The notes under the pieces: generated by a model
Seen by the model: only the letters and a program-made list of their open reading frames with translations
Database searches by the model: none
Told to the model about the DNA's origin: nothing
From: Myxococcaceae bacterium
GTDB lineage: Bacteria > Myxococcota > Myxococcia > Myxococcales > Myxococcaceae
Length of the DNA: 5,360 bases
Reading direction: 5' to 3'
Assembly (NCBI GenBank): GCA_018262385.1
Contig: JAGSPQ010000321.1
Coordinates: 1 to 5,360, forward strand
Position numbers and translations under genes: made by a program
In this document: positions 1-5,360 of the stretch, in pieces
How the letters are laid out: each line of letters starts with the position of its first letter
Numbering within the stretch: the first letter of the stretch is position 1

Positions 1-336
1 GCCGAGCACGCGGGCGGTGGCCACGATGATCCGATTGCCGGGGTCGCGGTGGAAGCTGGCGGGAAGTGCGGCGACCTCGACGGCGATCGCGGGCGAGATG
101 GCGTGCAGCTCGACCCACGGCGGCTCGAGCGCATTGTCCAGCCACTCGCGCAGCGGCATCTTCAGTCGGATTCTCCCCAGCTGAGCCAGGGTCGCGATCT
201 CCCACAGGCTGATATCCGAGACATGCGCGGGGTTGTCGGCGCTCACCTTGCTCAATGCGCGAAGCTGGCCACGCGAGAGTCGCTTCGAGTCCGAGAACCA
301 CCACAGCAAGACGTGGGTGTCGAGGACGAGCTTCAC
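1..336 (-). CDS. VapC-like PIN-domain toxin, 3' end cut by window edge
   Basis: Predicted ribonuclease toxin of a type II toxin-antitoxin pair, cytoplasmic, expected to cleave RNA using metal held by an acidic cluster. My translation gives 112 residues with no stop before base 1, so only the C-terminal tail (about 10-25 residues by family length) is missing. It begins MKLVLDTHVLLWW, the typical PIN opening with Asp6. It continues with SDISLWEIA (Glu46) and ends HRDPGNRIIVATA, with Asp98 and the C-terminal PIN strand. The fourth acidic position, usually Asp (DPADR), is Asn101 here, a variant I believe occurs in this family. The GTG start at 336-334 overlaps the antitoxin stop as GTGA, which fixes the start and implies translational coupling. 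Family assignment is firm; toxicity and the RNA target are inferred. Confidence 0.9.
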   Translation of the reverse strand, partial: MKLVLDTHVLLWWFSDSKRLSRGQLRALSKVSADNPAHVSDISLWEIATLAQLGRIRLKMPLREWLDNALEPPWVELHAISPAIAVEVAALPASFHRDPGNRIIVATARVLG

Positions 337-581
337 TTGCCCTTGCCGGAGACGGCCTTCCAGGCGCTGGGCGGCAGCACCGGCCCGAGGATGTCGCCAA
401 CGACTTCGACCGTGCCCTTCAACCGGTCCCGCGGCGAGGATGCTTTGGCGACGTAGGCGCTCGCCAGCCGGGCGACCACCCGGCCGCGCTTGAGGATCAG
501 AATCGGCTCGCCGTCCCGCTCGACCTGGTCCAACACCGCCAGGCACCTGGCCTTGAACTCCGAGGCGTTCATCGATTTCAT
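333..581 (-). CDS. Phd/YefM-type antitoxin of the PIN toxin
   Basis: An 82-residue protein expected to neutralise the adjacent PIN toxin and, as is usual for the Phd/YefM fold, to bind its own promoter. The N-terminal half is diagnostic: MKSMNASEFKARCLAVLDQV, then GEPILILKRGRVVARL at about residues 24-39, matching the conserved NASEFKA...ILITKRGKPVARL pattern of the DNA-binding domain. The C-terminal half (about 43-82) is less conserved and should hold the toxin-wrapping segment. The first ATG (581-579) is chosen. Met4 (572-570) is an alternative, and neither has a clear Shine-Dalgarno. The stop overlaps the toxin start by 4 bases, the classic antitoxin-first order. A promoter and palindrome lie immediately upstream. 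The family call is confident; the exact start is less so. Confidence 0.92.
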   Translation of the reverse strand: MKSMNASEFKARCLAVLDQVERDGEPILILKRGRVVARLASAYVAKASSPRDRLKGTVEVVGDILGPVLPPSAWKAVSGKGK

Positions 582-583
582 GT

Positions 584-610
584 GACCAGTTTAAGTGGTC
601 TTGAACGACC
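584..610. promoter_or_regulatory. Candidate antitoxin operator: palindrome plus an extra half-site
   Basis: Bases 584-600 form a 17-base near-palindrome, GACCAGTTTAAGTGGTC, with one mismatched pair about a central T. A third half-site, GACC at 607-610, faces the TGGTC arm at 596-600. Half-sites thus begin at 584, 596 and 607, roughly one helical turn apart and alternating in direction. The site lies 2 bases from the antitoxin start and contains the predicted -10 hexamer, where a repressor would block RNA polymerase. The repeat is seen directly; binding by the antitoxin or toxin-antitoxin complex is inferred from how Phd/YefM systems autoregulate. Confidence 0.5.
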
Positions 611-616
611 GGACAA
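588..616 (-). promoter_or_regulatory. Putative sigma70-type promoter of the toxin-antitoxin operon
   Basis: On the minus strand, TTGTCC (616-611) and TAAACT (593-588) are separated by exactly 17 bases, a reasonable -35/-10 pair. Transcription would start about 6-7 bases past the -10, essentially at the antitoxin ATG (581). With no Shine-Dalgarno visible there, the sequence predicts a leaderless mRNA. If so, the TA pair can be expressed independently of the queF-protease genes upstream on the same strand. Confidence 0.45.
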
Positions 617-630
617 GCCAACCGCCCAGG

Positions 631-1680
631 TCAGCGCTTCGGCGGCGCCGCCAGCTTCGGCAAGACAATCCGGGCCGGGACCTCGACGTCGGTCTCGAGC
701 AGCTTCCCTTCGCGCATCACGGTGTAGTGGACCTTGTCGCCCGCCTTCAGCCCGGCGAGGGCGAGGCCGATCTTCTCCGTCTCGCTCGCGTCGAACGGGC
801 CGACCTTCACGATCACGTCGCCGCCCAGCGAGACCGGGTTGCCGCCGATCACCGCGTCGACCGAGCCGCCGCGCAGGCCGGCCTTCGCTCCGGCCGAGCC
901 GGCCGCCACCCGCTCGATCAGCATCACCGAGGCGTACGGCCAGTTGAACAGCGCGCAGACGTCGGCCGGCAGGTGGCGCAGCGACAGCCCCAGCCACGGC
1001 AGCGGGTTGTCGAACAGCCGCTTGCGCACCGTGTTGCTCGGCACCGCGAAGCCCAGGCCCTGGCTGCCGCCGGAGGTGGTGGCGATGTAGCTGGCGATCC
1101 CGACCACCTCGCCTCGCTCGTTGAACACCGGCCCCCCCGAGTTGCCCTGGTTGAGCGCGGCGTCGGTCTGGATCACGTTGCCCGGCCGCAGGCCCTGGGT
1201 CTTGCCGGTGCGGATGCTGGAGATCAGTCCCGCGGTGAGGGTGTGGCCCAGCCCGAGCGGCGTGCCGATCGCGAACACCGGCTGGCCCACCTTGAGCAGG
1301 TCGCTGTTGCCCAGCACCGCCACCGCCGGGCTGGTCGGCACCTCGCTCACCTTCAGCAGCGCCAGATCCTCGGTGCGCGAGAGCGAGACCACCGCCCCCT
1401 CGGCCTGGGTCCCGTCCTTGAACTGGACCACGATCTGCTCCGCCCCTTCGACCACGTGGGCGGCGGTGACCACGAAGCCGTCGGCGTGGACGAGGATCCC
1501 CGAGCCGGTGCCGACCACCACCTTCAGCAGGTACCCGTCGGGGCCTTCCTCGGTGGTCTTCAGCCCCACCCGCACCGTCACCACCGAGGGGTCGACCTTC
1601 TCGAACACCGCCTCGAGCCCGCGCGGCTGGGCGAGCGTGAGGGAAGACAGCAGGCACAGCGTCGTGACGGCGGCGCGCAT
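631..1680 (-). CDS. Secreted HtrA/Deg-like trypsin-type serine protease with one PDZ domain
   Basis: A 349-residue predicted envelope protease or chaperone of the HtrA/DegP/DegS family (MEROPS S1C), acting on misfolded or regulatory proteins outside the cytoplasm. Residues 1-18 look like a signal peptide with a hydrophobic stretch (TTLCLLSSLTLA). The protease domain spans about 22-222, with the catalytic triad visible as His75 (VTAAHVV), Asp105 (TEDLALLKV) and Ser181 (QGNSGGPVF). A single C-terminal PDZ domain follows at about 228-335, with carboxylate-loop-like residues WLGL at 229-232. One PDZ domain resembles DegS more than the two-PDZ DegP. The ATG at 1680 is chosen because it gives the signal peptide and has AAGGAG at 1697-1692, 11 bases upstream. 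It lies 8 bases after the queF stop, so the two are probably cotranscribed. The substrate is unknown. Confidence 0.93.
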   Translation of the reverse strand: MRAAVTTLCLLSSLTLAQPRGLEAVFEKVDPSVVTVRVGLKTTEEGPDGYLLKVVVGTGSGILVHADGFVVTAAHVVEGAEQIVVQFKDGTQAEGAVVSLSRTEDLALLKVSEVPTSPAVAVLGNSDLLKVGQPVFAIGTPLGLGHTLTAGLISSIRTGKTQGLRPGNVIQTDAALNQGNSGGPVFNERGEVVGIASYIATTSGGSQGLGFAVPSNTVRKRLFDNPLPWLGLSLRHLPADVCALFNWPYASVMLIERVAAGSAGAKAGLRGGSVDAVIGGNPVSLGGDVIVKVGPFDASETEKIGLALAGLKAGDKVHYTVMREGKLLETDVEVPARIVLPKLAAPPKR

Positions 1681-1688
1681 CTTCTCGG

Positions 1689-2063
1689 CTACTCCTTGCG
1701 ACGGGGTTTCTTGCCTTCGTAGCTGACGGTCACCTTGGTCGAGATCCCTCCCCGGATGAACCAGTCGCCTTCCACCTGCACCTTGCGCGGCCGGGTCACC
1801 TTGACGATGTCGTCGAGGATCTTGTTGGTGACCGCCTCGTGGAAGGCGCCTTCGTTGCGGTAGCTCCACAGGTAGAGCTTCAGGCTCTTCAGCTCGACGC
1901 ACAGCGTGTCGGGCACGTAGCGGATGGTGAAGCGGGCGAAGTCCGGCTGCCCGGTGAGCGGGCACAGGCAGGTGAACTCGGGGCAGTCGAACGCGATCTC
2001 GTAGTCGCGCGCGGGCGCCGGGTTGGGAAACGTCTCGAGCTGCTTGGAAGGTTTGGTTGTCAT
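1689..2063 (-). CDS. queF: QueF, NADPH-dependent 7-cyano-7-deazaguanine (preQ0) reductase
   Basis: Cytoplasmic enzyme reducing the nitrile of preQ0 to the aminomethyl group of preQ1 with NADPH, in the queuosine tRNA-modification pathway. The 124-residue protein is the short single-domain (T-fold) form. Visible signatures are [14 protein letters not shown] at 30-43, with the catalytic Cys34 (thioimide nucleophile by family homology) and Asp41. The QueF NADPH motif follows as [21 protein letters not shown] at 56-76, including Glu57 and the His75-Glu76 pair that binds substrate. The ATG at 2063 is chosen because it immediately precedes the conserved N-terminal region. The frame stays open upstream, but only across the divergent pilZ-type gene. 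No convincing Shine-Dalgarno precedes it. Extra cysteines near the active site (Cys27, Cys32) are noted. No other queuosine genes are in view; the downstream neighbour is an unrelated protease. Confidence 0.95.
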   Translation of the reverse strand: MTTKPSKQLETFPNPAPARDYEIAFDCPEFTCLCPLTGQPDFARFTIRYVPDTLCVELKSLKLYLWSYRNEGAFHEAVTNKILDDIVKVTRPRKVQVEGDWFIRGGISTKVTVSYEGKKPRRKE

Positions 2064-2078
2064 GCTAGGACCAAGGTT
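2053..2078. promoter_or_regulatory. Very compact divergent start region between queF and the PilZ gene
   Basis: Only 15 bases (2064-2078) separate the two divergent start codons. An inverted repeat, TTGGT (2053-2057) and ACCAA (2070-2074) with 12 bases between, straddles the queF ATG. AGGA at 2067-2070 serves as a Shine-Dalgarno for the PilZ gene, 8 bases before its GTG. I cannot identify confident -35/-10 pairs for either gene; they must lie within or across the opposite coding region. The repeat is short and could be chance. Confidence 0.3.
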
Positions 2079-2396
2079 GTGAGTGACATTCGACGGCAGG
2101 GCAAGCGCATCTCGCTTTCCGTCAGGTTCAGCGGGGGCGGAGCCGCGACCAATCTCGATGGCCGGGTGACCGACCTTTCGCAGGTGGGGCTGTTTCTCGC
2201 CACCAAACATTTCATCCCGCTGGGCAAGCAGGTGCACCTCGAGTTCGACCTCCCGGCCGGGCACGTCGAGGCGATGGGCGAGGTGCGGTGGATCGCGCGC
2301 GGAGCGAACGTCGCCGAGCAGGGGCTGGGGATCCGGTTCCTGCGGCTGTCGTCGGAGGCGGCGCGGGCGATCGATCTGACGATCGACGCCGCCTAA
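2079..2396 (+). CDS. Stand-alone PilZ-domain protein, putative c-di-GMP receptor
   Basis: A 105-residue cytoplasmic protein consisting of one PilZ domain, expected to bind cyclic di-GMP and pass the signal on by protein contact. Both ligand-binding signatures are present: the N-terminal RxxxR (Arg6-Arg10, in RRQGKR) and the D/NxSxxG motif as Asp32-Leu-Ser34-Gln-Val-Gly37. The remainder ([13 protein letters not shown], then GEVRWIARG, then GLGIRFLRL) follows the beta-barrel pattern of the PilZ subfamily that is multiplied in Myxococcus (TIGR02266-like, from memory). The GTG at 2079 is chosen for its Shine-Dalgarno (AGGA, 2067-2070) and position just before the RxxxR motif. An upstream ATG at 1839 would read antisense through queF. 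The stop is 8 bases from the kinase start, implying an operon. Intact binding motifs suggest a functional receptor; the downstream target is unknown. Confidence 0.88.
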   Translation: MSDIRRQGKRISLSVRFSGGGAATNLDGRVTDLSQVGLFLATKHFIPLGKQVHLEFDLPAGHVEAMGEVRWIARGANVAEQGLGIRFLRLSSEAARAIDLTIDAA

Positions 2397-2404
2397 GAAG
2401 CGGC

Positions 2405-3622
2405 GTGAGCGACCTCGAGCTGATCTTCGGCGAAGACTCGGTGCCGGTGCCGTTCCCCGGCCGGCGGTTCTCGATCGGCTCGGATCCCGCCTGCGAGGTC
2501 CGGCTGCCCAAAGGCAAGGTGAAGCCGCGCCACGCCGAGATCGCCCAGGGAAAAGACGGCGGCTGGTGGATCCGCGATCTGACCGGCGTCGGCGGGCTGA
2601 AGGTGAACGGGCTGAAGCGGGAGAAGTCGCGGCTCTCGCCCGGCAGCGTGCTGACGCTGGGGACGACCACGCTGCACGTCCGCCGCGCGGGCGACAAGGA
2701 AGATGCGTCGCTGGCGCCGACCCAGTTCTTCAAGGTCAACGCCCCCCAGCCGCCGCCGCCCCCGGACGACCCGAAGCCGCCCCGGCCGCTCGAGCCGGGC
2801 GACGTGATCGACAACCGCTACCGGATCGTGGCCCGCATCGCCGCCGGCGGGATGGGCGAGGTCTACCGCGCCGAGCACCTGGTGCTGGGCAAGGCGTTCG
2901 CGGTGAAGGTGATGCACCCCGAGTTGACCGAGGACACCGAGTTCGTCGGGCGGTTCAAGCGCGAGGCGATCGCCGCCAGCCGCATCGGCCAGCAGAACAT
3001 CGTCGACATCTCGGACTTCGGCCGCACCCCCGAGGGCAGCCTCTACTCGGTGATGGAGTTCCTCGACGGCCGCACCCTCGCCAGCCACCTCGGCGACGGC
3101 CCATTCTCGATCGCGCGGATCGTCTTCATCGGCGCGCAGATCGCCCGGGCGCTCTTCGCCGCCCACCAGGAAGAGATCATCCACCGCGATCTGAAGCCCG
3201 AGAACGTGATGCTGCTGCAGCAGCCGGGGCAGCCGGACTTCGTCAAGGTGCTCGACTTCGGAGCGGCGAAGGTCTCCACCCCCACCCCGGGCGGCCCGCT
3301 GACCGCGATGGGGATGGTGGTCGGCACCCCGGAGTACATGTCGCCCGAGCAGGCCTCGGGGCTGGCGGTCGACGCCCGGTCCGACATCTACGCGCTCGGG
3401 TTGATCCTCTACGAGATGCTCACCGGCCGGCCCGCCTTCCAGGGCGAGACGCCGTCGGTGGTGATGGTGATGCAGATGACCGCCGACCCCGCGCCGCTGC
3501 CGGCGACCGCGCCCAAGCCGCTCACCCGGCTGATCGTCCAGATGCTGAAGAAGAAGCCGGACGAGCGCCCCCAGACGATGGGCGAGGTGATTTCCCAGCT
3601 GACCCGGCGAACTGCCGGCTGA
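2405..3622 (+). CDS. FHA-domain Ser/Thr protein kinase (PknB-type, soluble)
   Basis: A 405-residue eukaryotic-like Ser/Thr kinase. An N-terminal FHA domain (about 4-95) shows the [10 protein letters not shown] turn, PRHAEI and the VNG element. A proline-rich linker (about 113-127) follows, then a complete kinase domain (about 140-402). Catalytic elements visible: glycine loop [10 protein letters not shown] (146-154), Lys168 in FAVKV, the helix-C Glu187, HRDLKPEN with Asp262 as catalytic base, DFG at 284-286, TPEYMSPE at 308-315, and Asp327 (SDIYALG). The activation loop has Ser/Thr candidates at 291, 292, 294 and 300. No transmembrane segment or sensor domain follows, so input probably comes through the FHA domain or a partner. 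The GTG at 2405 is preferred since longer versions overlap the PilZ gene; its Shine-Dalgarno (GAAG, 2397-2400) is weak. It is probably co-translated with the PilZ gene. Substrates are unknown. Confidence 0.95.
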   Translation: MSDLELIFGEDSVPVPFPGRRFSIGSDPACEVRLPKGKVKPRHAEIAQGKDGGWWIRDLTGVGGLKVNGLKREKSRLSPGSVLTLGTTTLHVRRAGDKEDASLAPTQFFKVNAPQPPPPPDDPKPPRPLEPGDVIDNRYRIVARIAAGGMGEVYRAEHLVLGKAFAVKVMHPELTEDTEFVGRFKREAIAASRIGQQNIVDISDFGRTPEGSLYSVMEFLDGRTLASHLGDGPFSIARIVFIGAQIARALFAAHQEEIIHRDLKPENVMLLQQPGQPDFVKVLDFGAAKVSTPTPGGPLTAMGMVVGTPEYMSPEQASGLAVDARSDIYALGLILYEMLTGRPAFQGETPSVVMVMQMTADPAPLPATAPKPLTRLIVQMLKKKPDERPQTMGEVISQLTRRTAG

Positions 3623-3673
3623 TTCGCCGCGGACTCGAAAACGCAGTGCTGCGCGGATCGCCGCACACCGTTG

Positions 3674-3679
3674 TAAGGC
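3674..3679 (+). promoter_or_regulatory. Possible -10 element or Shine-Dalgarno before the hybrid kinase gene
   Basis: The 64-base gap 3623-3686 holds TAAGGC (TTGTAAGGCT in context) just before the GTG at 3687. Its AAGG (3675-3678) is 8 bases from the start codon and can serve as a Shine-Dalgarno. The same bases also resemble a -10 hexamer, which would give a nearly leaderless transcript. No matching -35 is convincing; CTGCGC at 3649-3654 is 19 bases upstream. A similar TAAGGT occurs at 5308-5313 before the next gene. Which role applies cannot be settled from sequence alone. Confidence 0.3.
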
Positions 3680-3686
3680 TACCGGG

Positions 3687-5279
3687 GTGAGCAACCCGAA
3701 GAACCCCGACTACGAGCTGATCCGCTCGATCGCCGACGACCTGCCGGTGGGCGTCTGGGTGGCGAAGGTGCCCAGCGGCGACTTCGTCTACTCGAACCGG
3801 ACCTTCGTCGAGATCATGGGGCAGGGGCCCCGCGACGAGGCGCGCATCGGCGACTACAGCGGGCCGTACGGGATCTGCGGCACCGACGGGAAGCCCTACC
3901 CGGAAGACCGGATGCCGATCGTCCGCGCGCTGCAGGCCCGCGAGGTGGTGGTGGTCGACGACCTCGTCATCCACCGCCACGACGGCCGGCGGATCCCGGT
4001 GCGCGCCCACGCCCGGCCGGTGATGGACGACGGCCAGACCATCACCCACGTGGTGATCGTGTTCTTCGACATCACCAAGGAGGTCGAGGCGCACCGCGCG
4101 TCGATCGAGCTCGAGGCGCGGCTGCGGCACGGGCAGCGGATGCAGTCGATTGGCCAGCTCGCGGGAGGCATCGCGCACGACTTCAACAACGTGCTGGCGG
4201 TGATCCAGATGCTTGCCTCCCGGCTCAGCCTCGAGGCGCGCAGCCAGACCAGCACCGACGTGCTGCAGCAGATCGACCTCGCGGTGGAGAGCGGAACCCG
4301 GCTGGCCCAGCAGCTGTTGCTGATGGGCGGCCGCGGGCGGACCACCAACTCGCCGGTCGGGATGAACGAGCTGACCGCCTCGGTGGCGCAGCTGCTCTCG
4401 CGCACGCTCGATCGGCGAATCGAGGTCTCCCACCAGAGCGACGGCTCGCCGGCGATCGTGGATGGAGATCCCTCGCGCCTCGAGCAGGTGGTGATGAACC
4501 TGGCGATCAACGCCCGCGACGCGCTGGCCGGCACGGGCGGGAAGGTGATCATCCGGGTGCGCTCGCAGCCGGTCGACGCCGAAGCCGCGGCCCAGCTGCC
4601 GCCGCTGAAGCCGGGCGCTCACGTGGTGATCGAGGTCGAGGATGACGGGCCGGGGATCCCGCCCGAGCTGCGCGGCCGGATCTTCGAGCCGTACTTCACC
4701 ACCCGCACCACCGGCGAGCAGCGCGGCTCCGGGCTCGGGCTGGCGACGGTCTACGGAATCGTCGAGGCGCACGAGGGGGCGATCGAGGTCTGCGACGCCG
4801 CCCCGCACGGAGCGGTGATGCGGGTCTGGCTGCCGGCGAGCGCCGCGCTCAAGGCGCCGGTGTCCACCGGTGTCCGCGATCGGGGAGCGCCGATTCACGG
4901 CAGCGGGCGGGTGCTGGTGGTCGACGACGAAGACGCGCTGCGCCGGGCGGTGGCCGCCTCGCTCCAGTCGCTGGGGTACGAGGTGCTCGAGGCCGCCGAT
5001 GGCATCGAGGCGCTGGCGATCATCGCCCGCCAGCCGGGCACGATCGGGCTGATGCTGCTCGACCTGGTGATGCCGCGGATGGACGGGCGAGCCACCTTCA
5101 CTGCTGCGCGCGAGCTCGACCCGACGCTGCCGGTGATCCTCGCCACTGGCACTCCCGAGGATCCGTCGGCGGTCGAACTGGCCGGCGCGGGGGTGGTCGA
5201 GGTGCTGGTCAAGCCCTACGCGCTGCCCGAGCTGTCGCGGGTGATCGCCCGGACGCTGCGCCCGCCGCCAGCGCGGTGA
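3687..5279 (+). CDS. Soluble hybrid histidine kinase (PAS-HisKA-HATPase-REC)
   Basis: A 530-residue cytoplasmic sensor kinase with an attached receiver, expected to autophosphorylate on His and pass the phosphoryl group to its own Asp and then to an unseen partner. A PAS domain (about 12-130, ending in FFDITKEVEAH) leads into a helical connector (130-155). The HisKA H-box LAGGIAHDFNN has phospho-His164. The HATPase domain shows the N box (NLAINARDAL, 271-280), the G1 box (EDDGPGIP, 318-325), the F box (IFEPYFTTR, 332-340) and the G2 box (GSGLGLATVYG, 347-357). The receiver domain (about 406-525) has Asp413/Asp414, phospho-Asp459 (LLDLVMP), Thr487 and Lys509, all intact. There is no transmembrane segment, so the PAS domain senses an internal cue. 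The GTG at 3687 follows AAGG by 8 bases. No response regulator with a DNA-binding domain is adjacent, so it is an orphan here. Confidence 0.95.
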   Translation: MSNPKNPDYELIRSIADDLPVGVWVAKVPSGDFVYSNRTFVEIMGQGPRDEARIGDYSGPYGICGTDGKPYPEDRMPIVRALQAREVVVVDDLVIHRHDGRRIPVRAHARPVMDDGQTITHVVIVFFDITKEVEAHRASIELEARLRHGQRMQSIGQLAGGIAHDFNNVLAVIQMLASRLSLEARSQTSTDVLQQIDLAVESGTRLAQQLLLMGGRGRTTNSPVGMNELTASVAQLLSRTLDRRIEVSHQSDGSPAIVDGDPSRLEQVVMNLAINARDALAGTGGKVIIRVRSQPVDAEAAAQLPPLKPGAHVVIEVEDDGPGIPPELRGRIFEPYFTTRTTGEQRGSGLGLATVYGIVEAHEGAIEVCDAAPHGAVMRVWLPASAALKAPVSTGVRDRGAPIHGSGRVLVVDDEDALRRAVAASLQSLGYEVLEAADGIEALAIIARQPGTIGLMLLDLVMPRMDGRATFTAARELDPTLPVILATGTPEDPSAVELAGAGVVEVLVKPYALPELSRVIARTLRPPPAR

Positions 5280-5357
5280 GACGTTTTGCGCCTCGGGGAA
5301 GCGGACGTAAGGTGAGCCTACTTGTCGGGCCGGTTGGGCTTTGAAAGGGGAAAACCG
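5280..5357 (+). promoter_or_regulatory. Leader of the next gene: possible promoter and strong ribosome binding site
   Basis: This 78-base stretch follows the hybrid kinase stop. TTGCGC (5286-5291) and TAAGGT (5308-5313) with 16 bases between them form a possible promoter, predicting a start near 5320 and a leader of about 38 bases. AAAGGGG at 5344-5350 is the strongest Shine-Dalgarno in the window, 7 bases before an ATG at the right edge. I see no hairpin with a T-run, so no terminator separates it from the hybrid kinase gene. Confidence 0.4.
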
Positions 5358-5360
5358 ATG
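5358..5360 (+). CDS. Start codon of an unseen downstream gene
   Basis: The window ends exactly on an ATG placed 7 bases after the purine-rich AAAGGGG, which is ideal spacing for initiation. Only the initiator codon is visible, so the product cannot be named. It lies 78 bases after the hybrid kinase stop on the same strand and could be part of the same signalling cluster or under its own promoter. Confidence 0.5.

Noticed and set aside
49..947. Plus-strand open frames over the toxin-antitoxin region (49-456, 233-493, 255-947)
   Set aside because: They are antisense shadows of the PIN toxin, antitoxin and protease 3' end, with no recognisable motif.
1627..1680. Lipoprotein signal in the protease (Cys9)
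   Set aside because: The residues before Cys9 (TTL) do not fit a lipobox and the hydrophobic stretch continues past it, so an ordinary signal peptide is more likely.
578..1722. Long open frames at 578-1657 (minus) and 595-1722 (plus) across the protease gene
   Set aside because: They are rich in Arg, Gly, Ala and Pro with no domain pattern, as expected for alternative frames of GC-rich coding DNA. The protease frame has a full catalytic triad and PDZ domain.
1681..1965. N-terminal extension of the protease to an ATG at 1965
   Set aside because: It would run through queF in another frame and bury the signal peptide. The ATG at 1680 has a Shine-Dalgarno and starts directly at the signal sequence.
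1839..2078. N-terminal extension of the PilZ protein to an ATG at 1839
   Set aside because: The extension is antisense to conserved queF codons and has no domain; the GTG at 2079 has a good ribosome binding site.
2064..2100. preQ1 riboswitch upstream of queF
   Set aside because: The queF leader is at most a short stretch overlapping the PilZ gene, and I see no preQ1 aptamer-like hairpin or A-rich tail.
2741..2790. C-rich, low-complexity tract
   Set aside because: It simply encodes the proline-rich linker between the FHA and kinase domains and is not an independent repeat element.
3642..3653. CGCAG-TG-CTGCG inverted repeat after the kinase gene, considered as a terminator
   Set aside because: The stem is at most 4 pairs with a usable loop and there is no T-run, so it is not a convincing intrinsic terminator.
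2393..4898. Long antisense frames at 2393-3694 and 3522-4898 and a plus-strand frame at 2566-3690
   Set aside because: They are low-complexity (His/Asp/Arg/Val-rich) shadows of the FHA kinase and histidine kinase genes, which carry complete motif sets.

Overview
The window is GC-rich DNA with strongly GC-biased third codon positions. It is fully explained by ordinary chromosomal bacterial genes. The mix suggests a delta-proteobacterium of the Myxococcota type: an FHA-Ser/Thr protein kinase, a stand-alone PilZ protein of the kind expanded in myxobacteria, and a soluble hybrid histidine kinase. This taxonomic reading is inference from gene content, not from a marker gene.

Left half (1-2063, minus strand), read right to left: a short-form queF (preQ0 reductase, queuosine tRNA modification); 8 bases later a secreted HtrA/Deg-type trypsin-like protease with one PDZ domain; then, after a 49-base gap, a type II toxin-antitoxin pair. 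The pair is a Phd/YefM-like antitoxin followed by a VapC-like PIN-domain toxin, and the two genes share a 4-base GTGA overlap. The toxin runs off the left edge, missing its last residues. The 49-base gap carries a plausible promoter whose -10 hexamer lies inside an imperfect palindrome. This looks like an autoregulated TA promoter and predicts a leaderless antitoxin mRNA.

Right half (2079-5360, plus strand): a PilZ (c-di-GMP receptor type) gene, an FHA-Ser/Thr kinase gene 8 bases downstream, and after 64 bases a PAS-HisKA-HATPase-REC hybrid histidine kinase. The right edge ends exactly on the ATG of a further gene with a strong Shine-Dalgarno. The queF and pilZ start codons diverge with only 15 bases between them, so each gene's promoter must lie inside the other gene or in this tiny gap.

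How the genes may work together: PilZ, the FHA kinase and the hybrid kinase form a compact plus-strand signalling cluster that could link c-di-GMP, Ser/Thr phosphorylation and His-Asp phosphorelay. None has a membrane segment or a DNA-binding output, so the partners lie elsewhere. queF and the protease look like one transcription unit with no obvious functional link. I found no RNA gene, CRISPR array, insertion sequence or convincing terminator, and no clear sign of an undescribed system. The most interesting points are the signalling cluster and the compact regulatory regions.
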